Shown here one piece after another: positions 35,671 to 43,451 of a stretch of DNA of 64,000 nt. The DNA comes from Streptantibioticus ferralitis (GTDB lineage Bacteria > Actinomycetota > Actinomycetes > Streptomycetales > Streptomycetaceae), in assembly GCF_029223525.1 (NCBI RefSeq), contig NZ_JARHTQ010000002.1, positions 62,001-126,000 of the forward strand, in the 5' to 3' direction. A program made the position numbers and the translations under genes. Within the stretch, counting starts at the first letter, position 1. Every line of letters begins with the position of its first letter. The notes beneath the pieces were generated by a model. That model was not told the origin of the DNA. It made no database searches and saw only the letters and a list, made by a program, of their open reading frames with translations.

Positions 35671-36201
35671 CTAGGCGGCGAGCAGATCGCCGAAGCCCTC
35701 GCTGGCGAGGCGTTCGAGTTCGTCGAGAGCTTGCCGGGCGCGATCACAGGCCGCAGGGTCGCGCCCGGCGAGGCCGCTGGCGAGGAACTCCTCCTCGTCG
35801 AGCCGCAGCACCGTGCACCGATCGGCGGACAGCCACAGGTCCAGGTCCAGGTCCTCGACGACAACCGAACCCGTCGCCACCCGTGCGGGCCGGGCGACAT
35901 CGCAGTACCAGCCCTTCAGCGCACCCGACGCGGTGCGCACCTCCTTGACCGAGTACCAGCGGTCCCGCCAGTAGTGCTCGGTGAAGACATCGCCGCGTTC
36001 GAACGCCACGTACCCGAAGTCCCGGACCGCCGGTCCGGCCCATGGCGCACGCACCACCAGATGCGTACCGTCGTCGGACATCACCACCGCGGGATAGCGG
36101 ACATCCGGGCGCGGATGCTTGACCAGCCGCACCGTCACCTCGCTGCCCGGCGTGAGCGGTACGGACGGTACGGGCGTGCCGGAGCTGTCCTCGGCGGTCA
36201 T
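35671..36201 (-). CDS. DUF402 domain protein
   Basis: A 176-residue cytoplasmic protein whose core matches DUF402: HPRPDVRYPAVVMSDDG, FERGDVFTEHYWRDRWYSV, GWYCDVARPARV, and acidic VVEDLDLDLWLS. Characterised relatives (FomD, Ntdp) hydrolyse nucleotides or nucleotidyl-phosphonates, so a phosphohydrolase role is possible. The stop lies 5 bp from that of the convergent hpnH. Confidence 0.85.
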   Translation of the reverse strand: MTAEDSSGTPVPSVPLTPGSEVTVRLVKHPRPDVRYPAVVMSDDGTHLVVRAPWAGPAVRDFGYVAFERGDVFTEHYWRDRWYSVKEVRTASGALKGWYCDVARPARVATGSVVVEDLDLDLWLSADRCTVLRLDEEEFLASGLAGRDPAACDRARQALDELERLASEGFGDLLAA

Positions 36202-36322
36202 CGGTTCCTCACTTCGACGCGGTGCGCGGATGGCCCCGAGCCTCGCGCAGTGCACGGGCGATGACCACCGAATTTCCGGCCGCGGGAGGTCCGGCGCGGG
36301 CGCCAGGGGGCGGGACACGGAG

Positions 36323-36350
36323 GAGGGGCCCGCCGTACAGCGGGCCCCTC
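36323..36350 (-). terminator. Terminator of the TetR / VC0807-like operon
   Basis: A perfect 11-bp stem (36323-36333 with 36340-36350) with loop CGTACA lies 24 bp beyond the stop of the reverse-strand unit ending at 36374. Confidence 0.75.
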
Positions 36351-36373
36351 ACTCGTCCGACACACCGCGGTGG

Positions 36374-36541
36374 TTACTTGTTCTCGGGCTTGTCCCTGAG
36401 GTCCTGCGTCTTGTTGGGCAGGTCCTCTTCGGTCTGCGCGGCGCTCTCCCGGGCCTTGCCGGCGCGCTGGGCTTCGCGCTGCGCCCTGGCCTTCTCCGCC
36501 ATTTCCTTGGCCTTGCGCTTGAAGTCGTCCGTCACGCCCAT
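36374..36541 (-). CDS. Small charged protein, nested in frame with the VC0807-like gene
   Basis: A 55-residue hydrophilic peptide beginning MGVTDDFKRKAKEMAEKARA and ending in an acidic, Asn/Lys-rich tail; a helical N-terminal half is likely. AGGAGG lies seven bases before the ATG at 36541, an ideal start. It uses the same frame and stop as the membrane-protein ORF, so it is either a separate product or the tail of the larger protein. It is followed by a terminator. Confidence 0.6.
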   Translation of the reverse strand: MGVTDDFKRKAKEMAEKARAQREAQRAGKARESAAQTEEDLPNKTQDLRDKPENK

Positions 36542-37282
36542 GTCCGCACCTCCTGTGGATCTCTGGGTGCTCCCCAGGCTGGCACGAGGCGCGCGAGTGT
36601 GCATGTCGGGCGATCCGTGCGCCCGACCGCCGTCGCGGGGCAACCCGCCGGTTATCCGCCACAGGCCCGCGACCTCGTAGTAGACCCCGTTCACCACCTG
36701 GAGCAGCAGCAGCGTGGCGGGCCACAGTGCGGCACCCAGCGCGGGCACGGTGTCGACCGGCAGCGTGTACGCCATGACCACGCGTACGGCGGCGTCGGCC
36801 AGCATCGCCACCGCCCAGATGACGGTCGAGACCCGCCAGATGCGGCGGAAGGCGGGCTCCCGCTCCCACAGCACGTCCCAGGAGGTCCCATCGGAGCGGA
36901 ACCGGCCCTCAAGCAGCGGGCGCGCACCGTGGAAGAGCAGTGGTTGACGGGCCCACGCCGAGGCCAGGAACCACAGACCGGCGACAGCCGACACCCAGCC
37001 GTCCTTGGCCAGCATGAACCGGGTGCTCCCGGAGATCAGGGACGCCGCGAGGCCGAGCAGCATGATCGCCGCGATGAAGACGGCCATGCCGTCGAGCCTG
37101 CGATCGCGCAGCAACTGCAGGGCCGCGCTGGCCGCAGGAGCGATGGCCGCCGCCACCAGCGCCGGGTGGATGCCCACGTCGGCGGCGCGCAGCCCGTAGT
37201 ACAGGAGCAGCGGAAGCCCGATGTCGGCCAGCAGGGTCATGGCGGTCCGCCGGCCGCTCGGCCGGGAGGCCGGTGTGGTCAT
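36374..37282 (-). CDS. VC0807-like integral membrane protein, C terminus continuous with a small ORF
   Basis: A 302-residue frame. Residues 1 to about 220 carry about six hydrophobic segments and resemble the VC0807 family, whose function is unknown. The last 55 residues (MGVTDDFKRKAKEMAEKARA onward) are highly charged and have their own strong ribosome site, so they may be a separate gene that has lost its upstream stop. The start ATG overlaps the TetR stop as ATGA (37279-37282), so translation is coupled to the regulator, which probably controls it. Confidence 0.75.
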   Translation of the reverse strand: MTTPASRPSGRRTAMTLLADIGLPLLLYYGLRAADVGIHPALVAAAIAPAASAALQLLRDRRLDGMAVFIAAIMLLGLAASLISGSTRFMLAKDGWVSAVAGLWFLASAWARQPLLFHGARPLLEGRFRSDGTSWDVLWEREPAFRRIWRVSTVIWAVAMLADAAVRVVMAYTLPVDTVPALGAALWPATLLLLQVVNGVYYEVAGLWRITGGLPRDGGRAHGSPDMHTRAPRASLGSTQRSTGGADMGVTDDFKRKAKEMAEKARAQREAQRAGKARESAAQTEEDLPNKTQDLRDKPENK

Positions 37283-37923
37283 GGCTCCTGCCGGGTGGCG
37301 AGCGCGACCATGGTGGTGATCTCACGGACGCACTCCTCGACGCTCAGACACGGCGGCTGCCACATCCGTACGATCGCCGCGTCGATCGCCGACTTGATGG
37401 TGAGCGCCATCAGCTCGGTGTCGAACGCCCGGAACTCCCCGCGATCCTGCCCTTCGCGCAGGATCGGCCCCAGGGCGCCGACGTTGGCGCGCGCCGAAGC
37501 GGCCATGCCGTAGCGCAGCGAACCGTCCGTTCCGCGGGCGTTCATGGAGATCTCGTACAGCGCCCGCACCTGCGCCGGACAGCGCGCGATCCAGTGCAAC
37601 TGCGCCTCGATCCGGGCGTGCAGCGCACCGGCGGAGGTCGTCTGCGATGCCACCTGTTCGGCGATCATCCGGTCCGCGCCGATGGCGATCTCGGCGACGA
37701 TCTGGTCCATCAGCTCGTCTTTGGTGCCGAAGTGGTAGGAGATCAGTCGAGTGCTGGAGATGCCCGCCCGCTCGGCGATCCGGGCGAACGACGCCTGGGC
37801 GTAACCGAGTTCGGCGATGGTCTCGATCGCCGCCGTCACGATCTGCGTCCGCCGGGCGGCCGCGGCGGGTGAATGCTGTGCTGGTGCCGGTGTGTCCCCG
37901 GCGTCCCCCCTGGTTACTCGCAT
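37279..37923 (-). CDS. TetR family transcriptional regulator
   Basis: A 214-residue repressor. After an Ala/Pro-rich leader, the helix-turn-helix reads IVTAAIETIAELGYAQASF, RIAERAGISSTRLISYHFG. The ligand-binding half is helical. Its stop overlaps the start of the membrane-protein gene, so that protein is the likely target and may export an inducer. Two 16-bp palindromes (37914-37929 and 37934-37949) lie over and just upstream of its start codon, so autoregulation is expected. Confidence 0.9.
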   Translation of the reverse strand: MRVTRGDAGDTPAPAQHSPAAAARRTQIVTAAIETIAELGYAQASFARIAERAGISSTRLISYHFGTKDELMDQIVAEIAIGADRMIAEQVASQTTSAGALHARIEAQLHWIARCPAQVRALYEISMNARGTDGSLRYGMAASARANVGALGPILREGQDRGEFRAFDTELMALTIKSAIDAAIVRMWQPPCLSVEECVREITTMVALATRQEP

Positions 37924-37950
37924 GAGTAACTAATTCCTCGGCCGAGTAAT
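37913..37950. promoter_or_regulatory. Tandem TetR operators over the regulator start codon
   Basis: GTTACTC-GCAT-GAGTAAC (37913-37930) is a perfect palindrome that includes the ATG. ATTCCTCGG-CCGAGTAAT (37933-37950) is a second copy with one mismatch. Their 16-bp cores are 20 bp apart centre to centre, two helical turns, as expected for two repressor dimers on one face of DNA. Confidence 0.75.
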
Positions 37951-37969
37951 GCTCAAACGTGCGGCGTTG

Positions 37970-38302
37970 TCAGGGCTGCGTTGCCTCGGCGGTGTCGTCG
38001 TCCAGGTGTTTGAGCGCCGCACGGGCCGCGATGCGGTCGGTGTCGAGAGTCGACCAGAAGGGGTGCACCGTCACCGCGTGCGCCAGTTGCCGTTGCCGGA
38101 CCCACAGGGCGTCCACCGTGCGTCGCTCCTCGTCGGTCCAGGCGCGGGTCGCCAGGTGTTCGACACCGTCCTCGTCGACGTGCGCCTCGGTGCCCGCCGG
38201 GTGTGGCGGCAGCTGGGCGTGCAGGGCGGTGAGCTCGTTGCGCACGGCGTGGAGCTCGCGTTGCAGGGCGCGCAGGTCGTCGGGGAAGGAAAAGGATGCC
38301 AC
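37970..38302 (-). CDS. Conserved hypothetical coiled-coil-like protein
   Basis: A 110-residue cytoplasmic protein. Residues 8-30 (LRALQRELHAVRNELTALHA) look like a short coiled coil, and a second helix region ERRTVDALWVRQRQLAHAV follows. No family with known function is recognised. GTG 38302 is chosen because a -10-like TACTAT sits six bases upstream, which would make the transcript leaderless; an in-frame ATG at 38347 is the alternative. It is divergent from the S4-domain gene. Confidence 0.6.
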   Translation of the reverse strand: MASFSFPDDLRALQRELHAVRNELTALHAQLPPHPAGTEAHVDEDGVEHLATRAWTDEERRTVDALWVRQRQLAHAVTVHPFWSTLDTDRIAARAALKHLDDDTAEATQP

Positions 38303-38350
38303 CCTTGAATAGTACCTCTGTTCGATTACCGTTCGCCGTAAGGTCATGGC

Positions 38351-38734
38351 ATGGCTTCAGGCGAGGGGACCGTACGGGTCGACAGCTGGATCTGGTCGGT
38401 ACGGCTCACCAAGACGCGTTCGCTGGCCGCCTCGGCGTGTAAGGGTGGACACGTCCGCGTCAACGGCGAACGCGTCAAGCCCGCCCACGCGGTGCGGCTC
38501 GGCGACGAGGTGCGGCTGCATCACGCCGGTCGGGAGAGGATCGTCGTCGTCACGCGTGTTGTGCGAAAGCGCGTCGGAGCGCCCGTCGCCGCGGAGTGCT
38601 TCATCGATAACAGCCCCCCGCCACCGCCGCGCGAGGATGTCGCCGCGGTCGCCCAGCGCGACCGCGGGACCGGCCGTCCGACGAAGCGCGATCGCCGCGA
38701 TATGGAACGCCTGCGCGGCCGCCCGGCGCCGTAA
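38351..38734 (+). CDS. RNA-binding S4 domain protein (Hsp15-like)
   Basis: A 127-residue protein. The S4 domain (about residues 8-65) reads VDSWIWSVRLTKTRSLAASA, CKGGHVRVNGERVKPAHAVR. Hsp15 of E. coli binds free 50S subunits carrying nascent chains, but the function in actinobacteria is not established. The tail is basic and arginine-rich. TAAGGT six bases before the ATG suggests a leaderless transcript. A clear terminator follows. Confidence 0.9.
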   Translation: MASGEGTVRVDSWIWSVRLTKTRSLAASACKGGHVRVNGERVKPAHAVRLGDEVRLHHAGRERIVVVTRVVRKRVGAPVAAECFIDNSPPPPPREDVAAVAQRDRGTGRPTKRDRRDMERLRGRPAP

Positions 38735-38741
38735 CGCGACT

Positions 38742-38769
38742 GCCCCGACGCCGCTATCGGCGTCGGGGC
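38742..38769 (+). terminator. Terminator after the S4-domain gene
   Basis: A perfect 12-bp GC-rich stem (38742-38753 with 38758-38769) with a CTAT loop begins 7 bp after the stop. Confidence 0.8.
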
Positions 38770-38833
38770 GGCGCGAGTCGGCCACCATGTGGGCGGCCAA
38801 ACGATTTACCCGGCGGGGTTCGCTGGACGAGCG

Positions 38834-39256
38834 TCAGCGGACCGTCACGTTGAACACGGCCGAGGCGGTGCTGCCGTTGACGATGCGCAGGTCGTTCTTG
38901 CCCTTCAGGCCGAGCTTGACGCCCAGCGAGTAGCTGCCGCTCCGTGAGATGGGTGCGGAGGCGGGCAGTGTCACCCACTTGCCGTGCTGCTTCTGCTGCA
39001 GGGTCACATTGCTGCCCGCCTTGAGGCCGGTCGTCTTGCCGGTGACCCGGAACAGCTGCCACGCGCGGACCGACGACACCGACGGCTTCGCGGTGATGCT
39101 GGCCTTGGTCGCGGCGGCCTGCTGTGTGACGGCGGCCGAGGGGGCGGTGTGCGCGGCCGGGGTGGCCGCCATGGCGGTGCCCGCCAGGGCGACGGAGGCC
39201 GCGCCGATGGCGCCGACCGCGGCGATGCGCAGGGAGTGCCGCTTGGTAGCGATCAT
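38834..39256 (-). CDS. Secreted hypothetical protein
   Basis: A 140-residue exported protein. The signal peptide covers about residues 1-30 (IATKRHSLRIAAVGAIGAAS, then AMAA cleavage). The mature part is an Ala/Thr-rich linker followed by about 80 residues that read like a beta-sandwich (RVTGKTTGLKAGSNVTLQQK, WVTLPASAPISRSGSY). No catalytic motif is seen and there are no cysteines. ATG 39256 is preferred over upstream starts because AAAGGA precedes it and it gives a normal signal peptide. Confidence 0.75.
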   Translation of the reverse strand: MIATKRHSLRIAAVGAIGAASVALAGTAMAATPAAHTAPSAAVTQQAAATKASITAKPSVSSVRAWQLFRVTGKTTGLKAGSNVTLQQKQHGKWVTLPASAPISRSGSYSLGVKLGLKGKNDLRIVNGSTASAVFNVTVR

Positions 39257-39505
39257 GGATATGTTCCTTTCAGTGTGGAACATCAGTCTTTGCGTCAAAG
39301 GCGAGGAATTCGCCATTGGTGTGGTCTCACCTGAAAAGACGTTCCATCACACGAATGCGTTGTAGGCGCATTGTCACCGTCTTGCAACAGCCGCACCGGG
39401 CGCCGCCCAGTGGGTGGGTATCGAACTGGCGTGAGGCGGCGTCCCGTCCGGGTGAACGCCCGCGGCGCGCTGTGACCGCCTGCCGAAAACGGGCGTTGTC
39501 CGTAT

Positions 39506-39796
39506 ATGACGACGGTGACAACGCACTGGGGGCTTCTCGGCGGCCTCTCCGCGCGGCACGTGGACTCGCGCCGCGAAGAATCGATTCCGCGTCACGCTGG
39601 CGCGCTGATCTCCGAGGTGCCGATCTATGAGGCGCTGGCGCGGGGCTGGGTTCGCGCCGGGCGCAGCGTGCCGGGCCAGCACGACAGGGAGTGGGCGGCG
39701 TTGGCGGAGCAGCCGCCATGGCCCAGCGGTATCCGGCGGCGCGCGCTGGTGCCACTGGTCGGACGGCGTAACTACGCGGTGCCGCCCAGGCGTTGA
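39506..39796 (+). CDS. Hypothetical protein
   Basis: A 96-residue frame. The middle (EVPIYEALARGWVRAGRSVP, then REWAALAEQPPWP) looks like a normal globular sequence and resembles short proteins common in streptomycetes, but no named family is recognised. The ribosome site before ATG 39506 is weak. It stands alone in an otherwise empty kilobase. Confidence 0.4.
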   Translation: MTTVTTHWGLLGGLSARHVDSRREESIPRHAGALISEVPIYEALARGWVRAGRSVPGQHDREWAALAEQPPWPSGIRRRALVPLVGRRNYAVPPRR

Positions 39797-40285
39797 CATC
39801 CTTCCTCGGCCTGCCGTGTCCCTTCCACCGGCGCCCCACCGTCCCGTCCGCGCACAACGGCACGTCGGTAAGGCTCGGACAACTCTTCGTACCCTGCGGT
39901 CAAGTGGGCTTGGACGTCGCCCCGGAGGCGTGACGCTTGCGCGAACGCGGCGTTGGTGCGGGGCGGAGGTCACCCCTGTGTTGGACGATGCCCGGCAGTG
40001 GCATCGGCGAGGCTGTCGCGGAGGCCTCCCGTAGTCGGGCTTCGTCGAGGCCCTGGCACTTCATGGCGAGGGTGGTCCGGTGGAAGTCGAGTCAACTCCC
40101 CGGCGTGGTGCGCTCATCGGGGTTGAGTGGCGGGATGGGTCGTTCGGGTGTCGACATCATGGTCGCCATCCTGTCACCGGGGTCTGACAGTGCCGCGGCA
40201 ACGTGCTGCGGCCTGTGCCCAACCAGTCTATGGCGGCGAGGTACTTGGCGATCGTTGGTGATGGTGCTTCAATGCCCGGCAATAC
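39797..40285. other. Non-coding stretch upstream of the chitosanase gene
   Basis: About 490 bp in which no frame gives a recognisable protein. The right end carries the chitosanase promoter region and operator. Nothing else was recognised. Confidence 0.45.
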
Positions 40286-40304
40286 GTTAGGAAACTTTCC
40301 TAAC
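40286..40304. promoter_or_regulatory. CsnR-type operator of the chitosanase gene
   Basis: GTTAGGAAA-C-TTTCCTAAC is a perfect 19-bp palindrome eight bases before the start codon, just upstream of the CGGAG ribosome site. It matches the TTAGGAAA-S-TTTCCTAA operator described for CsnR, the ROK-family repressor of chitosanase genes in Streptomyces. Binding here is inferred; no csnR is in the window. Confidence 0.85.
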
Positions 40305-40311
40305 GGAGCCG

Positions 40312-41202
40312 ATGGAAACGGAGAGACACGTGCGCCATCACCCCGCAGGACGATCCCGTAAGCACCTCACGCTACTTGTCTCGGCCGGTGTGCTCGTCGC
40401 GGGAGCCATCCCACTGGCCGTGGCCGCCGCCGGGAACGCGACCGAGCCGGTCCCGGCCGCGAGCCACAGTGTCACCCAGAAGGCGTCAGGGGCAGGTCTG
40501 GACGATCCCCGCAAGAAGGAGATCGCGATGGAGCTGGTCTCCAGCGCGGAGAACTCCACGCTGGACTGGAAGGCCCAGTACAAGTACATCGAGGACATAG
40601 GCGACGGCCGTGGCTACACGGCCGGCATCATCGGATTCTGTTCGGGCACCGGCGACATGTTGGACCTGGTCAACGCGTACACCCGGACGAAGCCGGGCAA
40701 CATCCTCGCCAAGTACCTGCCCGCGCTGCGCAAGGTCAACGGGACGGCCTCGCACGCGGGCCTGGACCCGAACTTCACCAGTGACTGGAAGAAGGCCGCC
40801 GCCGATCCGGTCTTCCAGCAGGCCCAGAACGCCGAGCGCGACCGCGTCTACTTCAACCCCGCGGTGTCCCAGGCGAAATCCGACGGCCTGGGCACGCTCG
40901 GCCAGTTCATCTACTACGACGCGATCGTGATGCACGGCCCCGGCAACGACAAGTACAGCTTCGGCTGGATCCGGGCGACCGCGATGCGGAAGGCGAAGAC
41001 GCCCGCGCAGGGCGGTGACGAGACCGCGTACCTCAACGCCTACCTCGACGCCCGCAAGGTCGCCATGAAGTCGGAGGAGGCGCACAGCGACACCAGCCGC
41101 GTGGACACCGAGCAGCGGGTCTTCGTCAGGAACGGCAACCTGGACCTGAACCCGCCGCTGCACTGGAAGGTGTACGGCGACAGCTACAGCATCGACCACT
41201 AG
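40312..41202 (+). CDS. csn: Secreted chitosanase, glycoside hydrolase family 46
   Basis: Cleaves beta-1,4 links in chitosan outside the cell. The 296-residue precursor has a signal peptide (basic HHPAGRSRKHL, then a hydrophobic core to about residue 40) and a GH46 domain. The catalytic Glu lies in ELVSSAENSTLDW and the catalytic Asp in YIEDIGDGRGYTAG, about 18 residues later, as in the Streptomyces N174 enzyme. The fold-typical GQFIYYDAIVMHGPG follows. ATG 40312 is preceded by CGGAG. Induction by chitosan oligosaccharides is expected from the operator upstream. Confidence 0.95.
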   Translation: METERHVRHHPAGRSRKHLTLLVSAGVLVAGAIPLAVAAAGNATEPVPAASHSVTQKASGAGLDDPRKKEIAMELVSSAENSTLDWKAQYKYIEDIGDGRGYTAGIIGFCSGTGDMLDLVNAYTRTKPGNILAKYLPALRKVNGTASHAGLDPNFTSDWKKAAADPVFQQAQNAERDRVYFNPAVSQAKSDGLGTLGQFIYYDAIVMHGPGNDKYSFGWIRATAMRKAKTPAQGGDETAYLNAYLDARKVAMKSEEAHSDTSRVDTEQRVFVRNGNLDLNPPLHWKVYGDSYSIDH

Positions 41203-42194
41203 CGCCGGACCGGCAGATCCCCGCCCGGTTCCGCCGGCCGCGTGCGCCGCACCGCGATCGCCGCGGCGGCGTCGTCCAACGGCCCGGCGACGTACGCCCG
41301 CAGGTCGTCCGTGATGTGGCTCAGCAACTGCTCCGGTTCGCACTTCGTCCAGCCGGTGACACGGGAGGCGAGCGGATAGAAGACGCCGTCGCGGTTCCTG
41401 GCCCCGGTCACGCCGTCGGTGTACAGGAGCAGCAGATCGCCTTGCACGAAGGCGAAGGTGACCACGTCGTACTCCGCCGCGGACAGGTCTCCAAGCCCCA
41501 ACGGCGGTGCGGGGTACGGCACGTTGAGCGGGGGCACCCGCCCGTCGGGTAGCAGCGGCGGCGTCGGGTGCCCGCAACTGATCACAAGGACCTCCGGCCG
41601 GTCGTCGGGGATGTCGAGCAGGGCGGCGGTGACGAAGCGCTCCCCGACCTCCTGCTCGGCTTCCCCGCCCGCGCCGCCGGTTTCCGCGAGTTCGGCCAGC
41701 GCCCAGCAGACACTGCCCTCCAGATGGGCCATCAGCTCGGGAAGCGGTGCCTGGCGGTGTGCCGCCGCGCGAAACGCCCCCGGCAGCAGTGCGGTGTCAT
41801 TGATCGACGCCAGGCCCTTGCCCCGGACGTCTCCGATGATCAGCCGGTACTGCTGCTGGTGCGGGCGACCGCGTACAGATCACTCCCGATGTGCGACTCC
41901 GCCTCGGCGGCGCGATGGCGCGAGGCGATCCGCAGCGGCCCGAGCTGGGTGGGCAGCGGGCGCAGCACCACGCGGTGGGTGGCCTCGGAGACCGAGTGAG
42001 CGCCGTGGGCCGGGGCCCGCGAAGGAGGCCGTGAGCGCGGGGGCGACGACCAGCAGCGGTCCGAGATGGATGTCGGGCGGTGACAGGATGTCGGCAGCGG
42101 CGATCACGGCCATCAGCGCCACCGGGACCGTGACCAGCGCTGGGCCCGGCTGCCAGGAGCTCCACAACGCGGCCAAGCGGTACCGGAAGCGCAT
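41199..42194 (-). pseudogene. SpoIIE/PP2C-type phosphatase gene, internally deleted and frameshifted
   Basis: The N-terminal start (MRFRYRLAALWSSWQPG from 42194) leads into membrane segments that stop abruptly after TASFAGP near 42010. Coding then resumes in a second frame at HSVSEATHRVVLRPLP, and again in a third at RLIIGDVRGKGLASIN after an apparent one-base loss near 41847. From 41732 the PP2C domain reads normally (VISCGHPTPPLLPDG, LLLLYTDGVTGARN). Compared with usual membrane-bound SpoIIE-like phosphatases, several membrane segments are missing. The protein is probably not made intact. Confidence 0.78.
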
Positions 42195-42509
42195 GAGTCC
42201 TGCTGACACCCCCTGACCGGCACCGCACACGTCCGCACCCCTTGTCCGCCGCGGCCCACGCCCCCGGTGGTCGAGAACCGCGGGGCGGGACTCAGTGCCG
42301 CCCGGCAGGTCAAACCTGGTCAGCCGCGATGCCCGCCTATCGCGTGAATCTACTCGGCGTGTCCGCCTAGCCCACGCTTCTCGTGGACAGGCTGGATCGC
42401 GGGGCGAGCAGGGCCACCTCGCGGCCAGGGGGACGCGAGGGCCCGCTCGCCGGGGGAGTGGCGCGGAAACCGTTCCGCGTCTGGGGACGGCGGTGAGGGG
42501 GCGGGGCCC
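42195..42509. other. Intergenic region, no gene recognised
   Basis: 315 bp between the decayed phosphatase gene and the next forward gene. No frame has a recognisable product and no clear hairpin or palindrome was seen. Confidence 0.4.
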
Positions 42510-43352
42510 ATGTTCGCGTGGGACGAGATGGGGCGGCGCGGTGCGATGACGGGCGGGGGCGTGCGGTGGGTGGCACCGTGCTCGCCCCACCGGTGGGGCG
42601 TCGGCCGCCTGGTCGCGGTTGCCGTAGGACTGCTGCTCGGGGGAGCGCTGGTCGTGGCGGGCGGCGGGGTCGGGTACGCGATGAGCTGGCCGGGGGCGCC
42701 CGGATCAGGGACCGGGGGAGCCGCGATGTCCGGCTGGGGTGTCCGCCCTCCGCCAGTTCCAGGGCTGCCGGGCTTCGGACGATCCGCCTTCCGGCACTCC
42801 TGGTCGCCGACCGCGCCGGGCCTGGGCCGTCCGCTGCGCTGCCCGCACGGTCTGGGCCGCGCGATGGCGCTGCCCGCACTGGGCCCGAGGGCATGTGAGT
42901 CGTCCGTGCGGGCCGCCGCCTGTGGCCCGCTGCGCTCGGTCGATGTCTCGGGCAGCATCGCCACCGTACGCAACTCGGACAGCGCGCCGGTACTGCGGCG
43001 GCTCACCGGGATGGCTGACCGCAGCTGCGGTGTGCCCGAACAGCGGATGCCGGATCCGCCGAGTCAGGATCAGCCTAGGCAGGATCCGCCGAGGCGGGAT
43101 CCGCCTGCCGCGCAACCATCAAATCCGCCCAGCCCACCGCCGGTCTCCGGGCCGCCGCCCGGTATCGCTCACGCCGCGCCGTCCCCGAGGGTGGTCGTGC
43201 CTCATCCGGTGGTGTTCCCGCGGCGCGCGCCGCGGGCCGCGGTGGCGGCACCGGCGGGGTTGTCCACCGCCGGAGCGCTCTTCCTCGTTCTGCTTCCGGC
43301 CGTGGTGGCCGGGGTCGCGGCGGGTGCCCGTTCCGCCTCGCGGGCTCGGTGA
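42510..43352 (+). CDS. Hypothetical membrane protein with Pro-rich middle
   Basis: A 280-residue frame with one membrane segment at about residues 33-55 (GRLVAVAVGLLLGGALVVAG) and a second near the C terminus (STAGALFLVLLPAVVAGVAA). The long middle is Pro/Gly-rich; a Q/R/D-rich stretch at about residue 180-200 is coded by short direct repeats of GGATCCGCC-like units (43053-43110). No family is recognised. GGGGGCGGGG precedes the ATG. The topology would place the middle on one side of the membrane. Confidence 0.5.
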   Translation: MFAWDEMGRRGAMTGGGVRWVAPCSPHRWGVGRLVAVAVGLLLGGALVVAGGGVGYAMSWPGAPGSGTGGAAMSGWGVRPPPVPGLPGFGRSAFRHSWSPTAPGLGRPLRCPHGLGRAMALPALGPRACESSVRAAACGPLRSVDVSGSIATVRNSDSAPVLRRLTGMADRSCGVPEQRMPDPPSQDQPRQDPPRRDPPAAQPSNPPSPPPVSGPPPGIAHAAPSPRVVVPHPVVFPRRAPRAAVAAPAGLSTAGALFLVLLPAVVAGVAAGARSASRAR

Positions 43353-43451
43353 CCAGGTCCACGGTGGCGCCGCCGCCCGCCGCGCCGCCGGATCCGGTGC
43401 CACGGCAGCCGCACAAGGACGGCTGCGTGGCGAACAGTTGGGGAGGTTCGT

